Part shown: positions 28,082-36,235 of the stretch, one piece after another | Position numbering within the stretch: position 1 is the first letter of the stretch | How the letters are laid out: each line of letters opens with the position of its first letter | Origin: Halomonas organivorans | GTDB lineage: Bacteria > Pseudomonadota > Gammaproteobacteria > Pseudomonadales > Halomonadaceae | Assembly (NCBI RefSeq): GCF_014192055.1 | Contig: NZ_JACHXM010000003.1 | Span: 62,001 to 126,000 of the forward strand | Length of the DNA stretch: 64,000 nucleotides | Direction of reading: 5' to 3' | The notes under the pieces: generated by a model | The model's input: only the letters and a program-made list of their open reading frames with translations | The model's database searches: none | Told to the model about the DNA's origin: nothing | Position numbers and translations under genes: made by a program

Positions 28082-29341
28082 ATGGCCCAGCACAACGCCT
28101 TTTACGCCCAGTCCGGCGGCGTCACCGCCGTGATCAACGCCAGCGCCTGCGGCGTCATCGAGGCCTGCCGCCGCCACTCCGACCAGATCGGCAAGGTCTA
28201 CGCCGGCCACAACGGCATCATCGGCGCCCTGACCGAGGACCTGATCGACGTCAGCCAGGAGAGCGACGAGGCCATCGCGGCGCTGCGCCACACCCCCGCC
28301 GGCGCCTTCGGCTCCTGCCGCTACAAGCTCAAGGACATCGAGACCCACCGCGCCCAGTACGAGCGACTGATCGAGGTCTTCAAGGCCCACGACATCCGCT
28401 ACTTCTTCTACAACGGCGGCGGCGACAGCGCCGATACCTGCCTCAAGGTCTCCCAGTTGTCCGAGAAGTTGGGCTATCCGCTGACCGCCATCCACGTGCC
28501 CAAGACCGTGGACAACGACCTGCCGATCACCGACAACTCCCCGGGCTTCGGCAGCGTGGCCAAGTACATCGCCACCTCCACCCTCGAGGCGTCGCTGGAC
28601 ATCGCATCCATGTGCGCCACCTCCACCAAGGTGTTCGTGCTCGAGGTCATGGGACGCCACGCCGGCTGGATCGCCGCCGCCGGCGCCCTGGCCGGGGAGA
28701 AGGAAGGCGACGCCCCGCACCTGGTGATCTTCCCCGAGATCGCCTTCGACCGCGCCGCGGTGATGGCGCGTGTCGAGGAGTCCGTGCAGAAGTACGGCTA
28801 CTGCGTAATCGTGGTCTCCGAGGGCGCCCGCTACGAGGACGGCACCTTCCTCGCCGACTCCGGCAACACCGACGCCTTCGGCCACCGCCAGCTGGGCGGC
28901 GTGGCGCCGACGCTGGCCGGCATGGTCAAGCAGGATCTCGGCTACAAGTATCACTGGGCGGTCGCCGACTACCTGCAGCGCGCCGCGCGCCACCTGGCGT
29001 CCAAGACCGACGTGGACCAGGCCTACGCGGTGGGCGAGAAGGCCGTCGAGCTGGCACTCGCCGGCGAAAACGCCAAGATGCCGGCCATCAAGCGTACCGG
29101 CGACGCCCCCTATTCCTGGACCGTCGAGGCCGCACCGCTGGCCGAGGTGGCCAACCGCGAGAAGTTCATGCCGCGCGATTTCATCCGCGACGACGGCTTC
29201 GGCATTACCGAGGACTGCCGCCGCTACCTGTCACCGCTGATCCAGGGCGAGGACTTCCCCCCCTTCGAGAACGGCCTGCCCAAGGTGGCCAAGCTGGCCA
29301 AGCATCGCGCCGAACGCAAGCTGCCGGAGTTCAAGATTTAA
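28082..29341 (+). CDS. pfp: 6-phosphofructokinase, probably PPi-dependent
   Basis: This 419-aa enzyme of the PFK superfamily phosphorylates fructose 6-phosphate. The phosphoryl-donor loop reads FYNGGGDSADT rather than the ATP-type GGDGS, and the catalytic region is PKTVDNDLPITD with Lys, typical of the PPi-using clade. VMGRHAGWIAAAGALA is the sugar-phosphate motif. PPi use makes the step reversible, and ppa lies nearby. The start has an AGGATAGCCCC context just upstream. Its TAA stop forms the first base of the heptamer array in repeat copy C. Confidence 0.93.
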   Translation: MAQHNAFYAQSGGVTAVINASACGVIEACRRHSDQIGKVYAGHNGIIGALTEDLIDVSQESDEAIAALRHTPAGAFGSCRYKLKDIETHRAQYERLIEVFKAHDIRYFFYNGGGDSADTCLKVSQLSEKLGYPLTAIHVPKTVDNDLPITDNSPGFGSVAKYIATSTLEASLDIASMCATSTKVFVLEVMGRHAGWIAAAGALAGEKEGDAPHLVIFPEIAFDRAAVMARVEESVQKYGYCVIVVSEGARYEDGTFLADSGNTDAFGHRQLGGVAPTLAGMVKQDLGYKYHWAVADYLQRAARHLASKTDVDQAYAVGEKAVELALAGENAKMPAIKRTGDAPYSWTVEAAPLAEVANREKFMPRDFIRDDGFGITEDCRRYLSPLIQGEDFPPFENGLPKVAKLAKHRAERKLPEFKI

Positions 29342-29544
29342 AGCTGGAAGCTGGAAGCTGGAAGCTGGAAGCTGGAAGCTGGAAGCTGGAAGCTGGAAGC
29401 TGGAAGCTGGAAGCTGGAAAACAGCATGGACCCCGACATCATGGGGTCAAGGGTTGTCTTCAAGCTTCCAGCTTAAGCCCGCGAAGCGGGCGTTCTTCCA
29501 GGTGCGAAGCACCGCTCTTCAAGCTCCGGGCGCAGCCCGGTTCT
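29341..29544. repeat. AAGCTGG/GCGAAGC mosaic repeat, copy C, with 11 heptamers
   Basis: Eleven exact AAGCTGG heptamers (29341-29417) begin at the last base of the pfp stop codon. The core follows (ACAGCATGGACCCCG to GGGTCAAGGGTT), then hairpins GCCCGC-GAA-GCGGGC and GGTGC-GAA-GCACC and a variant with GGGCGCAGCCC. The right edge coincides with the TAG stop of the convergent kinase-like gene. In this copy the core stem GACCCC/GGGGTC is perfect. Confidence 0.88.
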
Positions 29545-31261
29545 AGCGCAGCAGCCAGGAGATCACCAGCAGCACCAGCAGCACGCCGGCCACCGCCTGC
29601 CAGACCCAGGCTGGCTCGTGCCAGCGCCGGGACGGCGAGCCACCGCTGCCTCCCTCGGGGACCCGCAGGGCATGCAGGAACTCCGAGAGCCGCCGGTAGC
29701 GCAGCGCGCGCTGGGGCGTGAGCGCCCTGCGAAGGGCATCGTCGAGGGCCGGCGGTATCTCGGGATCGTGACTCCGGGCACTGCGATAGTGCATTCGCTC
29801 CAGGTCGGTATGGCGCAGCAACTCCTTGACCGGCTGCTCATAGGGCAAGGCACCGGTGAGCAGCCAGTAGGTCGTGGAGGCCAGCGAATACTGGTCGCTG
29901 CGACGCCCCACCTCGTCATCCAGGGCATACTCGGGCGCACTGTGCTCGGTCAACCCGACCTGGCGCAGCAGCCCCCGCGAGCGACGATGGCCGTCCACGT
30001 CGCGCAGATGGCAGGCGCTCAGGTCGGCGAGCACCACCTGGCCGTGCCGGTCGATCAGCACGTTGTCGGGATGTACTCGCTGGTGCAGCAGGTCGCGGTG
30101 GTGCAGCGCCTGGAGTCCCTTGCCGAGCTGGATAGCGATATCGAGCCGCTGGGCCAGGCCGGCCTGGGGATGGCGACGCACCCACTCGGCGAGGGTCTCC
30201 CCCGCCACGTAGGCCATCAGGTAATACAGATGGCGCCGGGGGCGCGAGGGCTCCATGACCCGCACCACGAACGGCGAACGCACGCGCTCGACGACCCACT
30301 GCTGAAGCAGGAAGTGCTCCAGATAGGCATTGCGGCTGGAAAGCTCGGGGCTGGGCGCCTTCATCACCATCTCGCGCTCGGAGTGGACATCGCACACTCG
30401 ATAGACCCGTGACTGGGCCGTGCGCGACAGCACCTCGCGTACCTCCAGGCCATCGAGTCGCTCGCCCACATCGAGTTCCGGCGGGATCGGCAGGTCGCCG
30501 TACAGCCTGTCGGGATGATCGCGAGCCTCTTCGGGCAGGGCGTCGATGCGCACCAGCTGGAAGCAGAACTGGTCGCCGCCGTAGCCCCGCTCACGGGCCC
30601 GCTCGCTGGCGGTCTGGGCCAGCCGCTCGCAGGCGGCGTCCAGATCGCTGGCATCCTGGCGAATCAGGCCCACGTAGTCCGACGGCATCAGCGTGCCCTG
30701 CACCCCCTGGCTGGTGAACAGGAAGATGTCACCCTGCTTGAGCGGCATCTGCACATAGTCGATATCCAGGCTGGCATCCATCCCCAGCGCCCGGGACGGA
30801 TAGCGATAGCCGCCAAGATCCGTGACGTGGTCCCGGGTGAGCTGCTCGAACTCCGCGCCCCTGAGACGAAACACCAGGGTATCCCCCATATGGAAGAGGT
30901 GCGCCTCGCGCCCCTCGTAGACCATGGCGGACATCGAGCTCACGTAGCCGCCGTCGCTGACCTGCCGGCTCTGGCCGAAGCACCAGGCGTTCAGCGAGCG
31001 CAGCACCCGGGTCGCCGACAGCTTGGCTCCCCAGTGGTCGGGCGTCGAATAGTAGTCGGCCAGGAAGCCCTGGACGCTGAGGTCACCGGCCTGCTTGGCC
31101 AGCGGGTTGCGCGAGGTGGAGTCGGTGATCAGCGCGCAGGCGCCCTTCGTCGCCAGCAGCCGCTCCTCGGGAACGCACACCGACATCGAGCTGCGATGCC
31201 GGCCACGCGCCGGTACCACGAAGGCCTGGCCGAAACTCAGTGACAGTTGCGCGGATGCCAA
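29543..31261 (-). CDS. Membrane-anchored PP2C-like/protein-kinase-like fusion, motifs eroded in both halves
   Basis: This 572-aa protein has a PP2C-fold domain (residues about 1-235), a protein-kinase-fold domain (about 255-535) and a C-terminal membrane helix (VWQAVAGVLLVLLVISWLL). In the phosphatase half, the metal motif DGxxx is TDSTSR, the SDG motif is TSQGV and the terminal DN is DQ. In the kinase half, the ATP-anchoring lysine remains (VMKAPS), but HRDLKPEN reads HQRVHPDN and DFG reads DLS. Both active sites therefore look disabled. The start is the TTG at 31261, which has AAGGAG 6 nt upstream; this matches family members that begin just before the phosphatase fold. It may be a scaffold. 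Confidence 0.8.
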   Translation of the reverse strand: MASAQLSLSFGQAFVVPARGRHRSSMSVCVPEERLLATKGACALITDSTSRNPLAKQAGDLSVQGFLADYYSTPDHWGAKLSATRVLRSLNAWCFGQSRQVSDGGYVSSMSAMVYEGREAHLFHMGDTLVFRLRGAEFEQLTRDHVTDLGGYRYPSRALGMDASLDIDYVQMPLKQGDIFLFTSQGVQGTLMPSDYVGLIRQDASDLDAACERLAQTASERARERGYGGDQFCFQLVRIDALPEEARDHPDRLYGDLPIPPELDVGERLDGLEVREVLSRTAQSRVYRVCDVHSEREMVMKAPSPELSSRNAYLEHFLLQQWVVERVRSPFVVRVMEPSRPRRHLYYLMAYVAGETLAEWVRRHPQAGLAQRLDIAIQLGKGLQALHHRDLLHQRVHPDNVLIDRHGQVVLADLSACHLRDVDGHRRSRGLLRQVGLTEHSAPEYALDDEVGRRSDQYSLASTTYWLLTGALPYEQPVKELLRHTDLERMHYRSARSHDPEIPPALDDALRRALTPQRALRYRRLSEFLHALRVPEGGSGGSPSRRWHEPAWVWQAVAGVLLVLLVISWLLR

Positions 31262-31394
31262 GACGGTCTCCTTGTGCTGGCAGCGGCTCCAGACCCCGGC
31301 GGGGCCCTCCATAGCGGGCCCATGATACACGCCCACCCCCGCCTCTGGCTCTACCTCTCGGCATGCAACGCCCTCGCCGAAGACCTAGGTCGGA

Positions 31395-31424
31395 TTGGTA
31401 ATCGCCAGGTCGGCCTCGTATAAT
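31395..31424 (+). promoter_or_regulatory. Sigma70-like promoter of ppa
   Basis: TTGGTA and a consensus TATAAT -10 are separated by 18 nt. The ATG of ppa is about 50 nt downstream of the -10. Confidence 0.65.
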
Positions 31425-31472
31425 TCGCCGCATTTCACACCCGACGGCTATCCGCCAGAGAAGGACGCGCTC

Positions 31473-32003
31473 ATGAACTTCGACAACATCCCCGCCGGCA
31501 AGGACCTGCCCAACGACCTCTACGTGGCAATCGAGATTCCGGCCAACCATGCCCCGGTCAAGTACGAGATCGACAAGGACATGGGAGCGCTGCTGGTCGA
31601 CCGCTTCATGGCCACCCCGATGTTCTATCCGGCCAACTACGGCTTCATTCCGCACACCCTGGCCGATGACGGCGACCCCCTGGACGCCCTGGTCGTGACC
31701 CCCTACCCGGTTCAGCCCGGCAGCGTCATTCGCGCCCGCCCGGTCGGCATCCTCAACATGACCGACGAGGCCGGCGAGGATGCCAAGCTGGTGTGCGTGC
31801 CGCACCCCAAGCTGTCCAGCCTCTACGACGACATCCAGGAAGTGACCGACCTGCCCGAACTGCTGCGCCAGCAGATCGCCCACTTCTTCGAGAACTACAA
31901 GGATCTCGAGAAGGGCAAATGGGTCAAGGTGGAGTCCTGGGAAGGCGTCGAAGCCGCCCGCAAGGCCATCGAGAAGGCTGCCGCCGCCCACGGCAAGGCC
32001 TGA
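31473..32003 (+). CDS. ppa: Inorganic pyrophosphatase (family I)
   Basis: This 176-aa soluble enzyme hydrolyses PPi to phosphate, pulling biosynthetic reactions forward. The active-site [11 protein letters not shown] (DxDPxD) and [20 protein letters not shown] match the family. AAGGA lies before ATG 31473. It sits 2.1 kb from the PPi-dependent phosphofructokinase, which uses the same metabolite. A strong stem-loop follows the stop codon. Confidence 0.98.
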   Translation: MNFDNIPAGKDLPNDLYVAIEIPANHAPVKYEIDKDMGALLVDRFMATPMFYPANYGFIPHTLADDGDPLDALVVTPYPVQPGSVIRARPVGILNMTDEAGEDAKLVCVPHPKLSSLYDDIQEVTDLPELLRQQIAHFFENYKDLEKGKWVKVESWEGVEAARKAIEKAAAAHGKA

Positions 32004-32024
32004 TCGCCGCCGCGCTTGCGCAAG

Positions 32025-32055
32025 CGAAGGGGCCGCCCGGTGGGCGGCCCCTTCG
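32025..32055. terminator. Intrinsic terminator between ppa and DUF2333 gene
   Basis: A 14-bp stem starting CGAAGGGGCCGCCC closes on a GGT loop. It lies between two convergent genes and can serve both. A smaller GC-rich palindrome lies just before it. Confidence 0.8.
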
Positions 32056-32082
32056 TCGTTGCGGGCATCGACGATGTTCGGC

Positions 32083-33216
32083 TCAATGCTCGCCGCCCGC
32101 CTCGGGCAGGGCCATGGCATCGCCCGATGCCGGCGCATCACCAGCGGCCTGATCCACTTCACCGGCGGCGGCATCCTGCGTCGGCACGCCTGACGCCTCG
32201 TTGACGACCCCGGCCGGCACCGCCGGCTCGCCGCCCCCGGCAGCGGGCAACGCCTTGGCCAGCTCGCGACTCAGGTCCCGTGCACGCAGCACGTGATTGG
32301 CCATCACCAGCGAATGATTGGCGAAGATGCCGAAGCCTGAGCCGTTGAGCACCACCGGACTCCACAGCCGCCGCTGGCTTCTCTCGAGCTCGGCGACCAG
32401 CATCCCCCAGCGAGCGGCGAGCCCGGCATCTTCGAGCCATTCGGCTCGATCGCGCCCCACCGCGGTAAGCAGCCGATGCAGCGCCCAGGTCTGGCCGCGC
32501 GCCTCGAAGAAGACATTGTCGACCCGATACCAGGGCGTCTCGCGCGGCAGCCCTTCCGCCTCGAGATCCAGGTCGGCCAGGGCCTCGGGGCTGCCGACGC
32601 TGGCCGACAGGCGTCGTCCGAGATCGTCCAGCCCCTGCGCCACCCCGACCAACCACGGCGCAATGCCCTGCCCGCCAGCCGCGAAACCATCATCACCACC
32701 GCTCAGCGCCTCCCGGTAAGCGGCAAGCCCGGCCCGCGCCTGACGCAACCGGTGCTCAGTGGAAGGATAGAACCAGTCGCGACTATCGCCTTCCAACTGC
32801 ATCTGCACGGCCCCCAGGGCCGCCGTGTCTCCACCGGCCATGGCCGGCAGCGCCTGACTCAGCCGGCGGGCCTGGCTGAGCACGCCAAGCTCCCAGGCCG
32901 GCATGTTGTCGAGCCACAGCCCCGGCGGCGCCAGATCGTTGCGCAGGTAGCCGCCGGGCTTGTCCAGCAGCGTGACTACCAGGCCCGACAGGCCGTCAAG
33001 GGTCGCCGTACCCGGCACCGCATCGGCGGCCGGCGAGGCCTCCTGCCCCGACTCGAGGGCCGGGGTACGGCTCCACCAGATGCCCAGCCCGAGAGCCACC
33101 AGCAGATAGATCACCAACGCGGCCAGCAGCGGTTTCCACAGCCAGCCATACTGCGGGCGTTCGAGCGCCTCGATCCTGCGGCGACGCCGGTCGCTCGCCT
33201 GTCGCTTCAATACCAT
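32083..33216 (-). CDS. DUF2333 family membrane protein
   Basis: This 377-aa protein has one N-terminal membrane helix (YGWLWKPLLAALVIYLLVALGLGIWW region, residues about 22-47) after a basic cytoplasmic start, so the bulk should face the periplasm. The conserved part (GGYLRNDLAPPGLWLDNMP, PWYRVDNVFFEARGQTWAL) fits DUF2333, whose function is unknown. The C-terminal 50 residues are Ala/Gly/Asp-rich and low-complexity. ATG 33216 has AGGGAACAGGA just upstream. It is convergent with ppa. Confidence 0.85.
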   Translation of the reverse strand: MVLKRQASDRRRRRIEALERPQYGWLWKPLLAALVIYLLVALGLGIWWSRTPALESGQEASPAADAVPGTATLDGLSGLVVTLLDKPGGYLRNDLAPPGLWLDNMPAWELGVLSQARRLSQALPAMAGGDTAALGAVQMQLEGDSRDWFYPSTEHRLRQARAGLAAYREALSGGDDGFAAGGQGIAPWLVGVAQGLDDLGRRLSASVGSPEALADLDLEAEGLPRETPWYRVDNVFFEARGQTWALHRLLTAVGRDRAEWLEDAGLAARWGMLVAELERSQRRLWSPVVLNGSGFGIFANHSLVMANHVLRARDLSRELAKALPAAGGGEPAVPAGVVNEASGVPTQDAAAGEVDQAAGDAPASGDAMALPEAGGEH

Positions 33217-33300
33217 GATCCTGTTCCCTGATGGTGAGGGGCCCGGGCACGATCGCCCGAACCGGCAAGGGGCATCCACAGCGCCCCATCGCTGCGATAT

Positions 33301-33448
33301 CCTAGGCAATGTCTGAAAAATGCCTGCGCTCGGCTATACGGCGTTAAAAATCGGCTCAAAGTACTCATTTACTACCTGTAAACTCCGTCTTTTCACCGAT
33401 TTTTGCCTTGTCTAGCCTTCGCTCACCGACTTTTCAGAAAAGCCTAGG
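33301..33448. repeat. 148-bp imperfect palindrome, copy 1
   Basis: Arms begin CCTAGGC and end GCCTAGG. Further matched blocks inward are TCTGAAAA/TTTTCAGA, CGGCTA/TAGCC and AAAAATCGG/CCGATTTTT. The centre is TTTAC-TACCT-GTAAA, flanked by CTCA and CTCCG. Its base composition is clearly more AT-rich than the flanks. It lies upstream of dsbD and of the DUF2333 start. A related palindrome is at 41698-41830. The rest of the gap to dsbD (33449-33689) holds no gene I can support. Confidence 0.8.
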
Positions 33449-33689
33449 CCAGATCCGATGCCTGCCGTGGCACCGAACGGCCCAAGGGCCCGAAGGGCTG
33501 GCTCGAACGTCGCGCCTGCGCGTCGACGCCGAGCAGGCGCGAGCCATCGATCGACAGCCCGGTGCTCATGGCCCAGTATCTCGTCCTTCAGGCTCCCATG
33601 CATCTGATCATAGCGGCCCCCGGCGCGGAACCCCATGCCACGCCACGGGTCACAAACGCGCTCCTTCAACGTCTGCCAAGGGAAGTCTC

Positions 33690-35534
33690 GTGTTGCACCT
33701 CTATCGCCTGCTCTGCCTGTTCGCCCTGCTGTGGATCCCGCTGACCGCCCAGGCCCAGTGGTTCGGCGGCGACGACGACGGCGAGTTCCTGCCGGTGGAG
33801 CAGGCGTTCCAGCCTAGCGCCTGGCACGATGGCGACACCCTCAGCATCGGCTTCGAGAACGCCGACGGCTACTATCTGTACCGCCATCGTTTCAGCGTCG
33901 AGAGCGACGCGAAGGGCATCACCCTCGGCGAACCCAGGCTGCCTCCCGGCGAGGCCAAGTCCGATGAATTCCTCGGCGACGTGCGTGTCTTCTACGACCG
34001 CGTCGTCTTCACGGTGCCGATCGAGGGCCAGCCCCAAGGCCCCCTGTCGCTGACCCTGGGCTTCCAGGGCTGCGCCGATGCGGGCCTGTGCTATCCCCCC
34101 GAGCGGGTCACGCTACAGGCCCCCGAAGGCCAGGCCCCGGCGGCCTTCCGCTCCGCCCCGCCCGCTGGCGAGGCCGCCACCGACGGCCGTGCCGTTACCG
34201 CCCCACCGGTCAGCGAGGATGGTCGCTTCAGCACCCTGCTCGAGGAAGCCAGCCTGCCGCTGGTGCTGGGCCTGTTCTTCGTCGCCGGCCTGGGACTGAC
34301 CTTCACGCCCTGCGTGCTGCCGATGGTGCCGATCCTGTCCTCGATCATCGTCGGCCAGCACCCCAGTCGCTCCCGAGCCTTCGCGCTGTCACTGTCCTAC
34401 GTGGCCGGCATGGCGCTGACCTATGCCATCGTGGGCGTGCTGATGGGCATCTTCGGTGCCGGCCTCAACCTCCAGGCCCGGCTGCAATCGGCCCCTGTGC
34501 TGATCGGCTTCGCGGTACTGTTCACGCTGTTCGCCATGGCCATGTTCGGCGCCTTTGACCTGCGCCTGTCGCCGCGACTGGCGAGCCGCATCGAAGGCTG
34601 GCAGACGCGTGCGCAGCGCAGCGGCCCGGCGGGACTGGCACTGGCCGGGGCACTCTCGGTGCTGGTGGTCTCGCCCTGCGTCTCGGCGCCGCTGGCCGGC
34701 GCCCTGGTCTTTATCTCCTCCACCGGCGATGCCGCGATGGGGGGCGCCGCCCTGCTGGCCCTGGGCCTGGGCATGGGGGTCCCGCTGCTGCTCGTGGGCA
34801 CCTTCGGCCCCACCCTGCTGCCGCGCACCGGCGCCTGGATGAACGGGATCAAGACCGCCTTCGGCCTCCTGCTGCTGGGGGTGGCCATATGGCTGGTCGA
34901 ACGGCTGATCCCCGCCACGGCCGCCCTGCTGCTGTGGGCCGCGCTGGCCATCGGCAGCGCCCTGGCGCTCGGCGCCCTGACGCTGAACCCGCCCCAGGGC
35001 TGGCCGCGGGCCCGTCAGACGCTCGGCATCCTGCTGCTGGTATGGGGCGTGACCATGGTGATCGGCGCCTCGCGGGGGGCCCACGATCCGCTGCGCCCGC
35101 TGGCCACCAGCGCCGCGACGACCGCCACGGCCGACGCCAGCGCCGCAGCGAACCGGCAGCCGGTGCAGGTCGTGACTCGACTCGACGAGCTCCAGGCGGC
35201 GCTGGCCGATGCTTCCCGGCCGGCGTTCGTCGACATCACCGCCGACTGGTGCATTTCCTGCCAGGTCATGAAGCGCGAGGTCTTCCCGGACCCGGCGGTG
35301 GCCGAAGCACTGGCCGACTTTCGGCGCATCGAGGTGGACGTCACCGCCTCCGACGAGGACAGCCGGGCCTTGCTGAAACACTTCGCCCTGTTCGGCCCGC
35401 CAAGCCTGCTATTCTTCGACGACGGCCGTGAACTCCGCCAGGCACGCATCCAGGGCGAGGTCGATGCCCAGCGGCTGGCACGCCACCTGGATGACGTTCG
35501 GAGCTGGCTGGACGGCGGTCGAGCCCCGGGCTAG
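33690..35534 (+). CDS. dsbD: Thiol:disulfide interchange protein DsbD
   Basis: DsbD carries electrons from cytoplasmic thioredoxin to periplasmic disulfide isomerases and cytochrome c maturation. The 614-aa protein has a signal peptide ending AQAQW, an N-terminal domain with GCADAGLCYPPE, a membrane domain of eight helices with the cysteines in FTPCVLPMVPI and SPCVSAPLAGAL, and a C-terminal thioredoxin domain with DWCISCQVMK. All three cysteine pairs are therefore present. GTG 33690 is preferred (AAGGGA 5 nt upstream, signal peptide starts immediately); the frame is open farther upstream without conserved sequence. Confidence 0.96.
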   Translation: MLHLYRLLCLFALLWIPLTAQAQWFGGDDDGEFLPVEQAFQPSAWHDGDTLSIGFENADGYYLYRHRFSVESDAKGITLGEPRLPPGEAKSDEFLGDVRVFYDRVVFTVPIEGQPQGPLSLTLGFQGCADAGLCYPPERVTLQAPEGQAPAAFRSAPPAGEAATDGRAVTAPPVSEDGRFSTLLEEASLPLVLGLFFVAGLGLTFTPCVLPMVPILSSIIVGQHPSRSRAFALSLSYVAGMALTYAIVGVLMGIFGAGLNLQARLQSAPVLIGFAVLFTLFAMAMFGAFDLRLSPRLASRIEGWQTRAQRSGPAGLALAGALSVLVVSPCVSAPLAGALVFISSTGDAAMGGAALLALGLGMGVPLLLVGTFGPTLLPRTGAWMNGIKTAFGLLLLGVAIWLVERLIPATAALLLWAALAIGSALALGALTLNPPQGWPRARQTLGILLLVWGVTMVIGASRGAHDPLRPLATSAATTATADASAAANRQPVQVVTRLDELQAALADASRPAFVDITADWCISCQVMKREVFPDPAVAEALADFRRIEVDVTASDEDSRALLKHFALFGPPSLLFFDDGRELRQARIQGEVDAQRLARHLDDVRSWLDGGRAPG

Positions 35535-35653
35535 GGCTCGCACGAAACGCCTCCGCGAACGCTGTTCGCCGGCTGCTGGACATCACCGCCGAATTTCGGC
35601 AAACTCCGACCACATCGCTTTTCAAGGCCGTTAGAGACGGTAAGAGACGACAT

Positions 35654-35713
35654 CTTGCCGCGATCTATGGCAAGTTAGCCAAGGTTGACAGCGCCGGCCG
35701 TCACCCCGAATCC
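35654..35713 (+). promoter_or_regulatory. Candidate accB promoter region with inverted repeat
   Basis: An inverted repeat CTTGCC-N9-GGCAAG (35654-35674) is followed by a consensus -35 TTGACA (35685-35690). The matching -10 is poor (GAATCC at 17 nt), so activation may be needed if this is the promoter. In many relatives aroQ precedes accB; here the interval is non-coding. Confidence 0.35.
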
Positions 35714-35733
35714 ACTCATCGAGACGACGTCAT

Positions 35734-36207
35734 ATGGATATCCGCAAGGTCAAGAAGCTGATCGAGCTGCTGGAAGAGTCGAACATCAGCGAGATCGAGA
35801 TCCAGGAAGGCGAGGAATCGGTGCGCATCAGCCGCCACCCCAACGGTGCCGCCTATCCCCAGGCACCGGCTCCCGCCTGGCCGGCTCCGGCGCCGGCCCA
35901 GCCCGCCGCCCCGGCAGCCCAGCCCGCCGCGGCTCCCGCCGAGCCCGCCGCCGATCAGGGCCCCGGCTACCAGGGAGAGGCCGTGCTCTCGCCCATGGTG
36001 GGTACCTTCTACCGCGCCCCGGCACCGGGCGCCAAGCCCTTCATCGAAGTCGGCCAGAGCGTCAAGAAGGGTGAGACCATCTGCATCGTCGAAGCGATGA
36101 AGATGATGAACCAGATCGAAGCCGATCGTGACGGCGTCATCGAGGCCATCCTGGTCGAGGACGGCGAGCCGGTCGAATTCGAGCAGCCGATGGTCGTCAT
36201 CTCCTGA
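35734..36207 (+). CDS. accB: Biotin carboxyl carrier protein of acetyl-CoA carboxylase
   Basis: AccB carries CO2 on biotin during malonyl-CoA formation. The 157-aa protein has an N-terminal conserved helix ([31 protein letters not shown]), a Pro/Ala-rich flexible linker (residues about 50-78) and a C-terminal biotinyl domain with the modified lysine in [12 protein letters not shown]. It is 28 nt from accC. Biotinylation would be done by BirA, which is not in this window. Confidence 0.98.
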   Translation: MDIRKVKKLIELLEESNISEIEIQEGEESVRISRHPNGAAYPQAPAPAWPAPAPAQPAAPAAQPAAAPAEPAADQGPGYQGEAVLSPMVGTFYRAPAPGAKPFIEVGQSVKKGETICIVEAMKMMNQIEADRDGVIEAILVEDGEPVEFEQPMVVIS

Positions 36208-36235
36208 TCTTTTCACCCACTTGGCGGACCCCATC

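Noticed and set aside
29341..29417. Heptamer array considered as a CRISPR array or protein repeat
   Set aside because: Units are 7 bp and contiguous with no spacers, no cas genes are present, and the encoded Ser-Trp-Lys-Leu-Glu-Ala-Gly string occurs only in read-through shadow frames.
33412..33669. Minus-strand frame with a GGRYD motif upstream of dsbD
   Set aside because: The motif resembles HisRS/HisZ by five residues only. The rest has no match, there is no ribosome site, and it overlaps the palindrome.
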